From contig JBPOJB010000002.1 of the NCBI GenBank assembly GCA_052034005.1, positions 1-64,000 on the forward strand: a DNA stretch of 64,000 bases, given 5' to 3'. Positions 36,737 through 45,720 of this stretch are shown here, one piece after another. Both the position numbers and the translations under genes were made by a program. Position 1 is the first letter of the stretch; each line of letters opens with the position of its first letter. A model generated the notes under the pieces. It worked only from the letters and a program-made list of their open reading frames with translations. It was not told the origin of the DNA and searched no databases. This DNA is from JAAYDI01 sp052034005. GTDB taxonomy: Bacteria; Planctomycetota; Planctomycetia; Pirellulales; Pirellulaceae.

Positions 36737-38275
36737 TCACCGTGGGGCCGGTTTGGCCAGGCGCACCACCATCAGCCCGTCGAACTGCCGCGTCTCGACC
36801 CGCTGCGCCGCCAGCTGTTGCGACAGCGAGCGCACCAACTCGTTGGCGGCCCGCGGGCGGGCTCGGACTACGATCCACACGCCGCCCCGCACAGCGACCA
36901 GCCCGCGCAGTTGCTCGGTCACGACCGCGTTGCGCCGCGTGGCCAACGCGATCAGCGGTTCCGCGCGGAGGGCATAGATGCCGCGTGCAGGAAACAAGCA
37001 GTACTCCTGCAAATCCGCGTCGGCGCCCGGCGCGAGCTCCGCGTCCTCAAGTAGTCCGGGGCACAGCACGACCGGCAACCGGTCGGCCGGCCAGCGGCTG
37101 TTGAGCCAATCGGACAGCTCGTCCCAGGCCTCTCTCCGGTCGCCGATCCAGCGGCCGTCGCAACTCCACTGTTCCACCATTCCGCTGCTCCCAATGGCGC
37201 ACGCAATCAGCGCCGCGCCGAGTGTCGTGCGGTACAGACGACTGGCGAAGCACGCGTGGCAGAGCGCCGCAAACACGATGGCGCCCACCAAGGACACGAC
37301 GAGGTACCGCACCATGGCCAGGGCTGCCAGCCCGCTCCAGGTGCTGCAGAACGCGACCAGCGGCGGCACGCTCATCCAGCAGATCGACCAGTCGCCGGGC
37401 CAGGACCGCCAGCGGAAGCCGGCGCGCCGCAGCCCGAGGCAGGCGGCCGCCACGACGCCCACGACCGGGACCAGGACGAACACGCCGAAGTCGATCTGCA
37501 AGCCGGTCGACGGCCACCGATCGACGAAGCTCGACCAGTTCTCCCGGCGCCCGGCGATCTGCCACAGGTGCCGTGCGGCAGGCAGGATCAGGGCGGCGAT
37601 CGCCGCGGCGTCCAGGGCGGCGGCGCGCGGCCGGTACGCGGTGCTCGGCCGGCGCCGCGACAACCACCGTGCCAGGCACACGGCTTCGGCCAGCAGGAAC
37701 AGGAAGCTGGTGTAGTGGAGGTAGAACAGCCATGCGGCTCCGCACACGAACGCCGCGCGCCGAGCGCCGGTCGGACGTCGCACGAGACCGACAAACAGCG
37801 CCGCGTGGCCGACCGCAGAGAGCTGCAGCAAGGCATACGGCCGCGCCTCCTGCGCGTAAAACACGCAGTCGCGACTCACGGCCACCAGCAGCGCGGCCAC
37901 CACGGCCGACGTGGCGCTCCCGCTCCAATGCCGCACCAGCGCATAGACCGCCAGGATCAAGCCCGTCCCGGCCACCAGCGAAATCAATCGCAGCGACCAC
38001 TCGTGGTGGCCGACGAGGGATGTGACGCACCACACTAGGTGGAAGTACAACGGGCTCTGGTTCCCCGCCTGCGCGCGCGCCGCAACCGCACCCGCGCCGT
38101 CCGCCACGACCCAGGACGTGTGCAGCTCGTCCACCCACAGACTCTCGTGCACCTGCGACCCGCGCAGCCACCCGCCGAGCAGCAGGACGGCGATCAGGTA
38201 CAGCACGGCCGAGCGCCGGGGCGTATTCCCGGGAAGCGCAGCATCGGGGTCCGTGCGTAAGGCTGGGGCATTCAC
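36737..38275 (-). CDS. GT-C (ArnT/PMT-type) membrane glycosyltransferase
   Basis: A polytopic protein of about 512 residues with roughly ten hydrophobic helices. It belongs to the GT-C group that uses polyprenyl-phosphate sugars. After the first helix the loop SLWVDELHTSWVVAD carries the Asp-Glu expected for the catalytic loop. WSGSATSAVVAALLVAVSRDCVFYAQEARPYALL is typical of PF13231-like proteins. The start is uncertain: GTG 38275 gives a sensible N-terminus just before the first helix, while the frame continues upstream without stops but without family likeness. It is divergent from the FwdD-B gene. It probably glycosylates a lipid or protein at the membrane. Confidence 0.8.
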   Translation of the reverse strand: MNAPALRTDPDAALPGNTPRRSAVLYLIAVLLLGGWLRGSQVHESLWVDELHTSWVVADGAGAVAARAQAGNQSPLYFHLVWCVTSLVGHHEWSLRLISLVAGTGLILAVYALVRHWSGSATSAVVAALLVAVSRDCVFYAQEARPYALLQLSAVGHAALFVGLVRRPTGARRAAFVCGAAWLFYLHYTSFLFLLAEAVCLARWLSRRRPSTAYRPRAAALDAAAIAALILPAARHLWQIAGRRENWSSFVDRWPSTGLQIDFGVFVLVPVVGVVAAACLGLRRAGFRWRSWPGDWSICWMSVPPLVAFCSTWSGLAALAMVRYLVVSLVGAIVFAALCHACFASRLYRTTLGAALIACAIGSSGMVEQWSCDGRWIGDRREAWDELSDWLNSRWPADRLPVVLCPGLLEDAELAPGADADLQEYCLFPARGIYALRAEPLIALATRRNAVVTEQLRGLVAVRGGVWIVVRARPRAANELVRSLSQQLAAQRVETRQFDGLMVVRLAKPAPR

Positions 38276-38494
38276 CCCACAAATATAACGATCCACGCCG
38301 ATGGGCTGTAGTCGATGGCGGTCGCAAAGCCGGGGAATCGCCCGTGCACCGCCCATCGATCGCGATGCACCACGCGCGGGAACCCTTTCTCCACCGGCAG
38401 TGATGCTGTACGATGAGCACGCGGCACGGCTCCCGCGGATTGCGGTGGTGTCGTCGGTGGAAGTCAGGTTCTGTTGCCCCGCAAGAGGAGACAC

Positions 38495-40231
38495 ATGATG
38501 GGCCTGTCCGGCCTGCTGGTTACGGGACGTAGTGCCAGGCAGGGCGCCGCGATGATGACCAGCAAGCTCAGCGCGGAGTACGAGCGCGAGATTTCCACCT
38601 TGCGGATCAGTCCGGACGACATGCAGCAACTGGCGGTTTCAGAAGGGCAACCGGTCCGCATTGCCAGCCCCCATGGAGAGGCGATCGTCACCTGCCACGG
38701 CGCGAATATCCCGTCGGGGATCTTCTTCCTGCCCCTGGGCCCGGTGGCCAATCAGCTGTTCAGCGGCGCCCACACGGACGGGACGGGCGTCCCCGACTGG
38801 AAGCGGCAGCGCGTGACGATCCAGACCTGCGATGCGCCCGCATCCTACGCGTCGTGTGCGGAGGCGCACCAGGTGGACGAGGGCTGGAGCGAGCCCAGCG
38901 AGCAGGCCGCGGCGCCCGCGGGCGGCACCGTCCTGCATCGCAACGTCGTGTGCACGTTCTGCGGATGCCTCTGTGACGATATTGAAGTCGAGGTGCGTGA
39001 CAACCGGATCCACCAGGTCAAGAAGGCGTGCCTGATAGGGCGGAACAAGATCATGCACGCGCAGTCCAACAATCCGGTGCCGCGCATCGCTGGGCGGCAA
39101 GTCAGTGTGGACGAGTCCGTATCGGAGGCCGCGCGCATCCTGTGCGCCGCGCGATTCCCACTGGTGTACGGGCTGAGCAGCGCTCCGACCGAGGCGCAGC
39201 GCGAGCTGGTGGAGATCGCGGAAATGCTGGGCGGCACGCTTGACAACCCGTCCTCGTACTGCCACGGCCCTGGGGTGATTGCCCGTCAGCAGGTCGGGCT
39301 GGCGAGCTGCACACTGGGCGAGGTCAAGAACCGGGCGGACCTGGTCATCTTCTGGGGCTGCAACCCCTTGGAATCCCACATGCGGCATCTGAGCCGGTAT
39401 TCCAGCCAGCCCAAAGGGCTGTTCACGCCGGAGGGGCGCAAAGGACGCCGCATCATTGCGATCGACATTCGCCCCACGCCGACCACCAAGGCCGCGGACC
39501 AGTTCATCCAGGTGGAGCCGGGCACCACGTTCGAAACGGCGACGCTCCTGCGGGCGCTGGTGCGAGGCGTACGGCTGGGCGTCCCGGACGACGCCTCGGT
39601 CGCCGGCGTACCGTTGCCGGTCTGGCGCGCCTTGGCGGACGCCATGAGGCGCTGCAGGTACGGCGTGATCTTTTTCGGCCTGGGGGTGACCCAGTGCCGA
39701 GGCCGGGATCTGAACCCGGAACAACTGGCCGTGCTGGTGCGCGAACTCAACGACTACACGCGTTTCTATGCGGTTCCGATGCGCGGGCACGGCAACGTGG
39801 CGGGCTCCAATCAGGTGATGTGTTGGCAGGCCGGATTCCCCCTGGCGGTCAATTTCAGCCGAGGATACCCACGTTACAATCCGGGCGAGTTTTCCGTCCT
39901 GGGCCTGTTGGCCAGGAGGGAGGTCGACGCCGCCCTGATCGTGGCGACCGATCCCGGCGCGCATCTGCCGCAGGACTCCGTCCGGTACCTGCGCGAGATC
40001 CCGACGATCTACCTGGAGCCGCACAACAATACGACCGCTCGCTGGGCCACGGTGGTGATTCCCGTCGCTTCGGCCGGCGTCGGCGCGGCCGGTACTTTCT
40101 ACCGCATGGACAACATCCCGTTGCGAGCCAGGAAGCTTGTGGATTCTCCCTACCCTTCCGACGAACAAGCGCTGCGAGCCATCAAGGAGCGGATCCGTCA
40201 TGCTGCGAATCGCCCACGGGCGTGTGTTTGA
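38495..40231 (+). CDS. FwdD-FwdB fusion: formylmethanofuran dehydrogenase-like molybdopterin subunit
   Basis: A 578-residue fusion. Residues 1 to about 110 resemble FwdD, the molybdopterin-dinucleotide-binding beta-barrel (ISPDDMQQLAVSEGQPVRIASPHGEAIV). From about 150 onward it is FwdB. The [4Fe-4S] site is complete: CTFCGCLC with Cys at 153, 156, 158 and 160 plus Cys179. SSYCHGPG has Cys256-His257 at the position of the archaeal metal-ligand Cys. VPMRGHGNVAGSN and NFSRGYPRYNPGEFS match archaeal FwdB around the active-site Arg. FwdB/FwdD carry the W/Mo centre that interconverts CO2/formate and formyl-C1 carrier. AGAGGAG just upstream selects ATG 38495 (or 38498). It overlaps fwdA by 32 bp. 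Confidence 0.88.
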   Translation: MMGLSGLLVTGRSARQGAAMMTSKLSAEYEREISTLRISPDDMQQLAVSEGQPVRIASPHGEAIVTCHGANIPSGIFFLPLGPVANQLFSGAHTDGTGVPDWKRQRVTIQTCDAPASYASCAEAHQVDEGWSEPSEQAAAPAGGTVLHRNVVCTFCGCLCDDIEVEVRDNRIHQVKKACLIGRNKIMHAQSNNPVPRIAGRQVSVDESVSEAARILCAARFPLVYGLSSAPTEAQRELVEIAEMLGGTLDNPSSYCHGPGVIARQQVGLASCTLGEVKNRADLVIFWGCNPLESHMRHLSRYSSQPKGLFTPEGRKGRRIIAIDIRPTPTTKAADQFIQVEPGTTFETATLLRALVRGVRLGVPDDASVAGVPLPVWRALADAMRRCRYGVIFFGLGVTQCRGRDLNPEQLAVLVRELNDYTRFYAVPMRGHGNVAGSNQVMCWQAGFPLAVNFSRGYPRYNPGEFSVLGLLARREVDAALIVATDPGAHLPQDSVRYLREIPTIYLEPHNNTTARWATVVIPVASAGVGAAGTFYRMDNIPLRARKLVDSPYPSDEQALRAIKERIRHAANRPRACV

Positions 40232-41840
40232 TCCGCGGAACGACATCCTTGGCGAGGTCCGCGATGTCTGGCTGGACGACGGGAAAGTCGTCGCCGGCCC
40301 GGCGGCGGGCCAGGTCACGACGATCGATGCCACGGGCTGTGCCGTGTTGCCCGGCGGCGTGGAGATCCACAGCCATGTGGCCGGAGCGAAGGTCAACAGC
40401 GGCCGCAGCATGTGCCCGGAGGACCACGCCGACCATTTCCGCCCCCACACGGATCAGACGCGCGCCGGATGCGGCTACACGATTCCCACCACGTTCCTGA
40501 CCGGCTACGAGTACCTGCAGCTCGGCTACACCACCCTGTTTGAAGCCGCGGTTCCGCCGCTCACCGCCCGCCACGCGCACGAGGAGCTGCAGGACATCCC
40601 GATCCTGGACCGGGGGTGCTACACGGTCATGGGCAACAACTACCTGGTGCTCAAGGTGCTGAGCGACCCGGAGGAAGCCCGGCGCCGGGAACGTCTGCGC
40701 GACCTGGTGGCCTGGCTGCTGGGCGCCACGAAGGGTTACGCCGTGAAGATCGTCAACCCGGGCGGCGTCGAGAACTGGAAATGGAACCAGGGCGTCACCG
40801 ACCTCGACACGGCGGTCCCGCCGTTCGGTGTCACACCGCGCCGGATCGTTACCGGGCTGGCGCAGGCGGTGGAGGAGCTGGGCCTGCCGCATCCCATTCA
40901 CCTGCACGCCAACCACCTGGGCGAGCCCGGCAACGTGGAGACGACGCTGGCCACGATGCGGGCCTTGTCCGGCCATCGCGTGCACTTCGCGCACCTGCAA
41001 TTCCATGCGTACGGCCTGAGCCCGCGGGGCGGCTACGCTTCCGCGGCGCCACGGATCGCCGAGTATGTCAACGCGCATCCCGAGTTCACCTGCGACGTCG
41101 GCCAGCTCGTGTTCGGACCGGCCACGACCATGACGTCCGACGCGCCGATGGAGTTCCGACTGCATCATCTGCAGAAGCGCAAGTGGATCAATGTGGACGT
41201 CGAGATGGAAACCGGTTCCGGCGTGGTTCCCATCGTGTACCGCCCGACCGCGCTGGTCAACGCAGTGCAGTGGTGTGCGGGCCTGGAACTCATGCTCCTG
41301 ATTCGCGACCCGTGGCAAGTCTTCCTCACCACGGACCATCCCAACGCCGGCCCGTTCGTCGCGTATCCGCTGCTTGTTCGACTGCTGATGGACCTGGACT
41401 TCCGGCGGTCGTGGCTGGATCGGCTCCATCCGCGGGCCAGGCAGTACACCTGCCTGCATGAGCTGACCCGAGAGTACACGTTGGAGGAGATTGCGATCGT
41501 CACGCGCGCCGGGCCGGCACGTGCCTTGGGCCTGTCGAACAAGGGGCATCTGGGCCCGGGTGCGGATGCCGACGTGGCGGTCTACCCCCTGGGCCGGGAC
41601 TGGCAGAGCGTCTTCTCCCGTCCTGCTTGCGTCGTGAAGGCCGGCCACGTGGTGGTGCGGGACGGGGAGGTGCGGGACAGTTGCGCCGGTAGGACGCTGG
41701 GCATCGCCCTCGCCAGTGGCCGGCAGCTTGCCCCCGACCTGGCGGCGTATTTCGAACAGTATTCGACGGTCCGACTGGACAATTACGCGGTCGAGGACGA
41801 ATATGTGCCGGACCTGGAACTGGTCGCGTGTCGTTGTTGA
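40200..41840 (+). CDS. FwdA/FhcA: formylmethanofuran dehydrogenase subunit A (amidohydrolase)
   Basis: A binuclear-metal amidohydrolase of 546 residues that forms or hydrolyses the formyl-methanofuran (or methylofuran) amide bond. Metal-site residues are visible: EIHSHVAGAKVN (His57, His59), YAVKIVNPGG (Lys183, the usual carboxylated lysine), HLHANHLGEPGN, VHFAHLQFHAYG and FLTTDHPNAGPF (Asp). AAGGAGC about nine bases upstream selects ATG 40200, inside the end of the FwdD-B gene. FwdC follows after 31 bp. Confidence 0.93.
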   Translation: MLRIAHGRVFDPRNDILGEVRDVWLDDGKVVAGPAAGQVTTIDATGCAVLPGGVEIHSHVAGAKVNSGRSMCPEDHADHFRPHTDQTRAGCGYTIPTTFLTGYEYLQLGYTTLFEAAVPPLTARHAHEELQDIPILDRGCYTVMGNNYLVLKVLSDPEEARRRERLRDLVAWLLGATKGYAVKIVNPGGVENWKWNQGVTDLDTAVPPFGVTPRRIVTGLAQAVEELGLPHPIHLHANHLGEPGNVETTLATMRALSGHRVHFAHLQFHAYGLSPRGGYASAAPRIAEYVNAHPEFTCDVGQLVFGPATTMTSDAPMEFRLHHLQKRKWINVDVEMETGSGVVPIVYRPTALVNAVQWCAGLELMLLIRDPWQVFLTTDHPNAGPFVAYPLLVRLLMDLDFRRSWLDRLHPRARQYTCLHELTREYTLEEIAIVTRAGPARALGLSNKGHLGPGADADVAVYPLGRDWQSVFSRPACVVKAGHVVVRDGEVRDSCAGRTLGIALASGRQLAPDLAAYFEQYSTVRLDNYAVEDEYVPDLELVACRC

Positions 41841-41871
41841 TCGGTAGTCTGCGGAACTGTCACCCGACCTC

Positions 41872-42762
41872 GTGTGGAGCGCCAGCCTCAATCCCGCCGT
41901 GAACACCACCGCAACCCTATCGCTCAAGGCAGTCCCGCCCGTGCCGATCGAGGCGGAATCACTGGTCCCCGAGAACGTGCTGGGCAAGAACGCTCAGGAC
42001 ATCGGGCGGCTGCCGTTGCTGGTGGGCACGCGGTCGGAGACCGTTTCCGAGTGGTTCGAGGTGAGCGTCACGGAGTCGGATCGCGGCGCGGCGCACGATG
42101 GGCAGGCCGACCTGGTCCTCCGGGGCGACCTCACGCGCTTCAAGCGGCTTGGCGAACGCATGTCCCGGGGTCGGATGGTCGTGGAGGGTTCGGTCGGATT
42201 CCACGCGGGCGCGTACATGACAGGCGGGACGCTGACCATCGACGGCGACGCGGGCGACTTCGCAGGCGCGCACATGCAGGGCGGCCGGCTGGTGATCCGC
42301 GGCAGCGCCGGCCATTACACGGCGGCGGCCTATCGCGGCCGGGCGATCGGCATGCAGGGTGGCACGTTGGTCATCATGGGCAGCGCCGGGCAGATGTTGG
42401 GCGCGCGGATGCGACGCGGCCTGATCTACGTCCTGGGCGACACGGGCGACGTGACCGGTTTCAACATGCGGGCAGGCACCATCATCGTGGGCGGAACGCC
42501 CGGTGCGCGGGTCGGTGCCCGGATGGTGCGCGGCACGATATGCCTGCTGGGCGGCGCGACGGCCCTGCTGCCTACTTTCTCCTACGACTGCACCTACCAG
42601 CCCATCGTCTGGACCCTGCTGCACCGGCACCTGGTCCAGCATGGGCTTGCGCCCCAGGCCGGTCCCCAGGCGAGCTTCCGGCACTTCAGCGGCGACGCCA
42701 ACGAAGGCGGGCGTGGCGAGGTGCTGGTGCGCGCCGCAGCGAATATCGGACATGTCCCATGA
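41872..42762 (+). CDS. FwdC/FhcC: formylmethanofuran dehydrogenase subunit C
   Basis: A right-handed beta-helix subunit of about 296 residues, related to the glutamate synthase C-terminal domain. The repeated G-x2-G-x3-G pattern is clear: MTGGTLTIDGDAGDFAGAHMQGGRL, MQGGTLVIMGSAGQMLGARMRRG and MRAGTIIVGGTPGARVGARMVRG. The start is uncertain (GTG 41872 or GTG 41899; neither has a clear ribosome-binding site), but from IEAESLVPENVLGKN on it fits the family. It ends in ATGA shared with mobB. It is a structural partner of FwdA and FwdB. Confidence 0.9.
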   Translation: MWSASLNPAVNTTATLSLKAVPPVPIEAESLVPENVLGKNAQDIGRLPLLVGTRSETVSEWFEVSVTESDRGAAHDGQADLVLRGDLTRFKRLGERMSRGRMVVEGSVGFHAGAYMTGGTLTIDGDAGDFAGAHMQGGRLVIRGSAGHYTAAAYRGRAIGMQGGTLVIMGSAGQMLGARMRRGLIYVLGDTGDVTGFNMRAGTIIVGGTPGARVGARMVRGTICLLGGATALLPTFSYDCTYQPIVWTLLHRHLVQHGLAPQAGPQASFRHFSGDANEGGRGEVLVRAAANIGHVP

Positions 42763-43253
42763 TCCCTTGCGTGCATGTCGTGGGCCGCAAGAACCACGGC
42801 AAGACAACCCTGATCGTCGACCTGATCGCGGAGTTCTGCCGCCGCGGTCTGCGCGTTGGAACCATCAAGCACTCCCGCCATCAACATGTGCTCGACGCGC
42901 CCGGCAAGGACTCCTACCGGCACCGGCTCTCCGGCGCCAACCCGGCTGCCATCATCACGGCCGACGCGATGGGCGTATTCCTGCGTCGCGATGCGGCGCG
43001 CGATCCCTACGCGCAACTGGCTCCCTGGTTCGCCGATTGCGATCTCGTCCTGGTGGAGGGCCACATCGAAGCCCCGGGCCCGAAAGTGGAGGTCTGGCGG
43101 GCAGGCATGGGCGCGCCATGCCTGGCGCCCGAGTTCCCGCAGATCGTCGCGGTGGTGAGTGACGACGCGCCGCCGGTCGCTGTGCCGCTGTGGAAGCGCG
43201 GCGACGTGCCCACGCTGGCCAACCGAGTGCTCAGGCTGGCGCGCCGACCGTGA
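42759..43253 (+). CDS. mobB: Molybdopterin-guanine dinucleotide biosynthesis protein MobB
   Basis: A GTP-binding accessory protein of 164 residues that helps MobA convert molybdopterin to its guanine dinucleotide. Walker A is VVGRKNHGKTTLIVDLI at residues 7-23; VGTIKHSRHQHVLDAPGKDSYRHRLSGA and LVLVEGHIEAPGPKVEV are MobB signatures. It starts inside the fwdC stop (ATGA, 4-bp overlap), so it is translationally tied to the fwd genes. That supports a bis-dinucleotide Mo/W cofactor in the neighbouring enzyme. Confidence 0.93.
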   Translation: MIPCVHVVGRKNHGKTTLIVDLIAEFCRRGLRVGTIKHSRHQHVLDAPGKDSYRHRLSGANPAAIITADAMGVFLRRDAARDPYAQLAPWFADCDLVLVEGHIEAPGPKVEVWRAGMGAPCLAPEFPQIVAVVSDDAPPVAVPLWKRGDVPTLANRVLRLARRP

Positions 43254-43316
43254 GCGGCGGCGAACTGGCACGAGGATGGGGAACCCGGGAGCCGGCGGGA
43301 CACGGACGATTCCAGG

Positions 43317-44138
43317 TCACTCCGCCACGACGGCCACGAGTTCTTCGGCCACCGCTTCGATCTGGGCCCGGCCGATCGTTGTGCGTTCCTCGGCGAAACC
43401 GATCAACAACGCCAGGTCGCACAGCCGATTGATGCGCCGCGGGACTCCCAGCGACAGGTGGTGCACCGCTTCCAGGGCCGAGCCGTCGAAGATGTCGCGC
43501 TGCGCGCCGGCCGCCTGCAGGCGATGGAGGACGTAGCCCATCGATTCTTCGAGCGTCAACCGGCGGAGCAGGCACTTGACCGTGAGACGTTCATCCAGCT
43601 CGGGCAAGCGATCCAGGACGGGCAGCAGCGACGGCTGGCCCACCAGCAGCACGGTCAGCGGCGTGGTGGCGGCGAACTCGAAGTTCGTCAGCAGGCGGAT
43701 CGTCTCCAGCGCCTGGTTGTCGGCCAGATCGTGAGCCTCGTCAATCACGACCACGGCATGGTGCCCGGCATGGACGTTCTCGGCAAGCCGCTGCTCGATC
43801 CGCCGCACGCTCTGCTGGATCGTCGGCCCCGCGCTGCTCGGCTCCACGCCGGCCAGCGATTCAGCCAGATAGGCCAGCAACTGGTCGGCCGGCATCTGGG
43901 GAAACACCAGTTGCAGGCGAGGCGTGTAGGCATCGCCCAGTTGACTCAGCAACGACCGGACGACCAGCGATTTGCCCAGTCCGGATGCGCCGGTCAGCAG
44001 GGCCGCACAACGCCGGCTTTCGACCGCGTATCGCAGTTTCAGCAGGGCGCCTTGGTGGGGCTCCACCGGGTAATAGAAGCGGGTGTCGGACCTGCTCTCG
44101 AACGGCTTCGCCTGGAGCTGCCAATAGGCTTCGTACAT
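43317..44138 (-). CDS. ExeA-like AAA ATPase
   Basis: A 273-residue ATPase of the GspA/ExeA type (AAA_22). It begins MYEAYWQLQAKPFESRSDTRFYYP, typical of the family. Walker A is LLTGASGLGKSLVV (about 48-60), Walker B is AVVVIDEAHDL, and the arginine-rich sensor helix GVPRRINRLCDLALLIGF lies near the C-terminus. It lacks the C-terminal peptidoglycan-binding domain of ExeA. AGGTG precedes the ATG. It is the last gene of a three-gene minus-strand unit with a BY-kinase-like ATPase, as in exopolysaccharide export clusters. Confidence 0.88.
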   Translation of the reverse strand: MYEAYWQLQAKPFESRSDTRFYYPVEPHQGALLKLRYAVESRRCAALLTGASGLGKSLVVRSLLSQLGDAYTPRLQLVFPQMPADQLLAYLAESLAGVEPSSAGPTIQQSVRRIEQRLAENVHAGHHAVVVIDEAHDLADNQALETIRLLTNFEFAATTPLTVLLVGQPSLLPVLDRLPELDERLTVKCLLRRLTLEESMGYVLHRLQAAGAQRDIFDGSALEAVHHLSLGVPRRINRLCDLALLIGFAEERTTIGRAQIEAVAEELVAVVAE

Positions 44139-44170
44139 GGCTCACCTGTGCGCTGCCCCCAGTTCCGGCG

Positions 44171-45685
44171 TCAGAAGGCGGCCGCTTCTTCAGCCGGGAC
44201 GAAGTTCTCGACAATGCCGACCGCCCGGACACCCATGGCGCGCACCGGGCCGACCGCCGACAGACACACCTCCGGCGTGGTGCCCTGCACGTTGCGCACC
44301 ACCAGTACCATGTCGACCATACCCGCGCCGGGCGCCGTCGCCCCGGACACCGGGCACTCCAGAACCGGGCGCGCGTCGACGACCACCAGGTCGAACGCCT
44401 GCTGGAGTTCCTTCAGCACGCAGGTAAGCGCGGGGTCGTCCAGTCGACCGGTCAGGTCGTCGTCGGAACCGGTCAGCGGGAACAGGGTGACGCGATCGTT
44501 GAGCGACGCCACGGCAGCTTCCCGCAACGGTTGACGATCACGCTGGGTCTCTCGCCAGTCGCAGGGTGCGTCGAGCCCCAGGCAGTGGGCCAGCTCGGGG
44601 TTCGCGCCGTCGGCGTCCACCAGCGCAACGCGGCAGCCGGCCGCCGCGGCGCTGCGCGCCAACGACAGCGCGATCGTGGTGCGCCCCTCGCGACGCTGCG
44701 CGCTGGTGATCGCCACCACCTTCAGCCCGTCCTGCACGGCCATGTACAGCTCGTCGCCCGAAGCGCTCAACCTGTGACCGCTGGCGACGTCCAGTTGCGT
44801 GCAGAGCGTCGGCCAGTGGAACGCATCCACTTCCCACGCCGCGGCGAACGGTTCGAGCGAACGGGGCGCGACAGCCCGGCCAAGCAGCGCCGCTTCTTCC
44901 GCCCGCGAGAGACCGTGGCCGGCCGACGGGCACGCCGGACCGACCGGCAGCTCCACCTGCTCGATGCCGCTAGCCGCCACCATGTGCTCGGCAAGGTCCT
45001 CCGCCAGCGCCTCGGCCGCAGCCGCAATCGGCCGACCTGTACGCGCCGCAGCCTGCTCCGGTCGGCCCGCGCAGGGGTCCGCGTCCAGTCGCGCGGGATG
45101 GGTGTCCGGGTGTTGCGCGTCCGCAATGATCGTGTCGGCGTGGACCGGAGTGTCCGCGCCACACTGCAGACAGGCCAGTTGCCGGTGCTGCAGGTCCGGC
45201 CGGTAGAGCTCTGCGGCGGCGAGCGACACGAGCGGCTGGACGGCCTCCGCGACCGGGTCGCGTGCCGGCTCGCCCGACGGGTCGCTTCGCGCCGATGCGC
45301 GCGCCGCCGCCTCTGCGCTTCGCGATGCCTCGACGCGGCGGCGGATCGCTTCCGCCAACGCCTGCAGCCGATCCTCCACGACGACCTGCGCCGGCCCCGA
45401 CCGGGCCAGGTCCTCCGGCGCGTACGACTGCACCTGCTCGACAACCGGCATGATCAGGTGCCCCGACAGGACGCCCGCATCCATCGACTGGGGCCGGTCG
45501 ACGCGCAGTCGCCGGCCCGGTACCTGGACACCGTGCAGCGCCCACGACTCCGACGCGACGCGCGGGTTCTGAGGCGGGTCCTGGGTGTGCGAGTGCGCTG
45601 GGGTGGACGCCGCGCTTTGCTGGCCCGCGCCAACAGAGGGGTCCTTGGCAAAAGCCTTGATGAAAGCTTGATCCAGAGCGTTCAT
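44171..45685 (-). CDS. BY-kinase/ParA-like ATPase of exopolysaccharide type
   Basis: A 504-residue protein. The first 270 residues are Ala/Arg-rich and unlike known domains. The C-terminal 200 resemble the cytoplasmic domain of CpsD/CapB tyrosine autokinases: VVAITSAQRREGRTTIALSLARSAAA (Walker A), VALVDADGANPELAHCLGL (Walker A') and FDLVVVDARPVLE (Walker B). The P-loop reads REGRTT, with Arg in place of the usual Lys of GEGKTT, and there is no Tyr-rich tail, so kinase activity is doubtful. It sits 32 bp before the ExeA-like gene. Confidence 0.8.
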   Translation of the reverse strand: MNALDQAFIKAFAKDPSVGAGQQSAASTPAHSHTQDPPQNPRVASESWALHGVQVPGRRLRVDRPQSMDAGVLSGHLIMPVVEQVQSYAPEDLARSGPAQVVVEDRLQALAEAIRRRVEASRSAEAAARASARSDPSGEPARDPVAEAVQPLVSLAAAELYRPDLQHRQLACLQCGADTPVHADTIIADAQHPDTHPARLDADPCAGRPEQAAARTGRPIAAAAEALAEDLAEHMVAASGIEQVELPVGPACPSAGHGLSRAEEAALLGRAVAPRSLEPFAAAWEVDAFHWPTLCTQLDVASGHRLSASGDELYMAVQDGLKVVAITSAQRREGRTTIALSLARSAAAAGCRVALVDADGANPELAHCLGLDAPCDWRETQRDRQPLREAAVASLNDRVTLFPLTGSDDDLTGRLDDPALTCVLKELQQAFDLVVVDARPVLECPVSGATAPGAGMVDMVLVVRNVQGTTPEVCLSAVGPVRAMGVRAVGIVENFVPAEEAAAF

Positions 45686-45720
45686 GATGCGACCTATCGG
45701 CGGAAGAACCGCCTCTCGGG

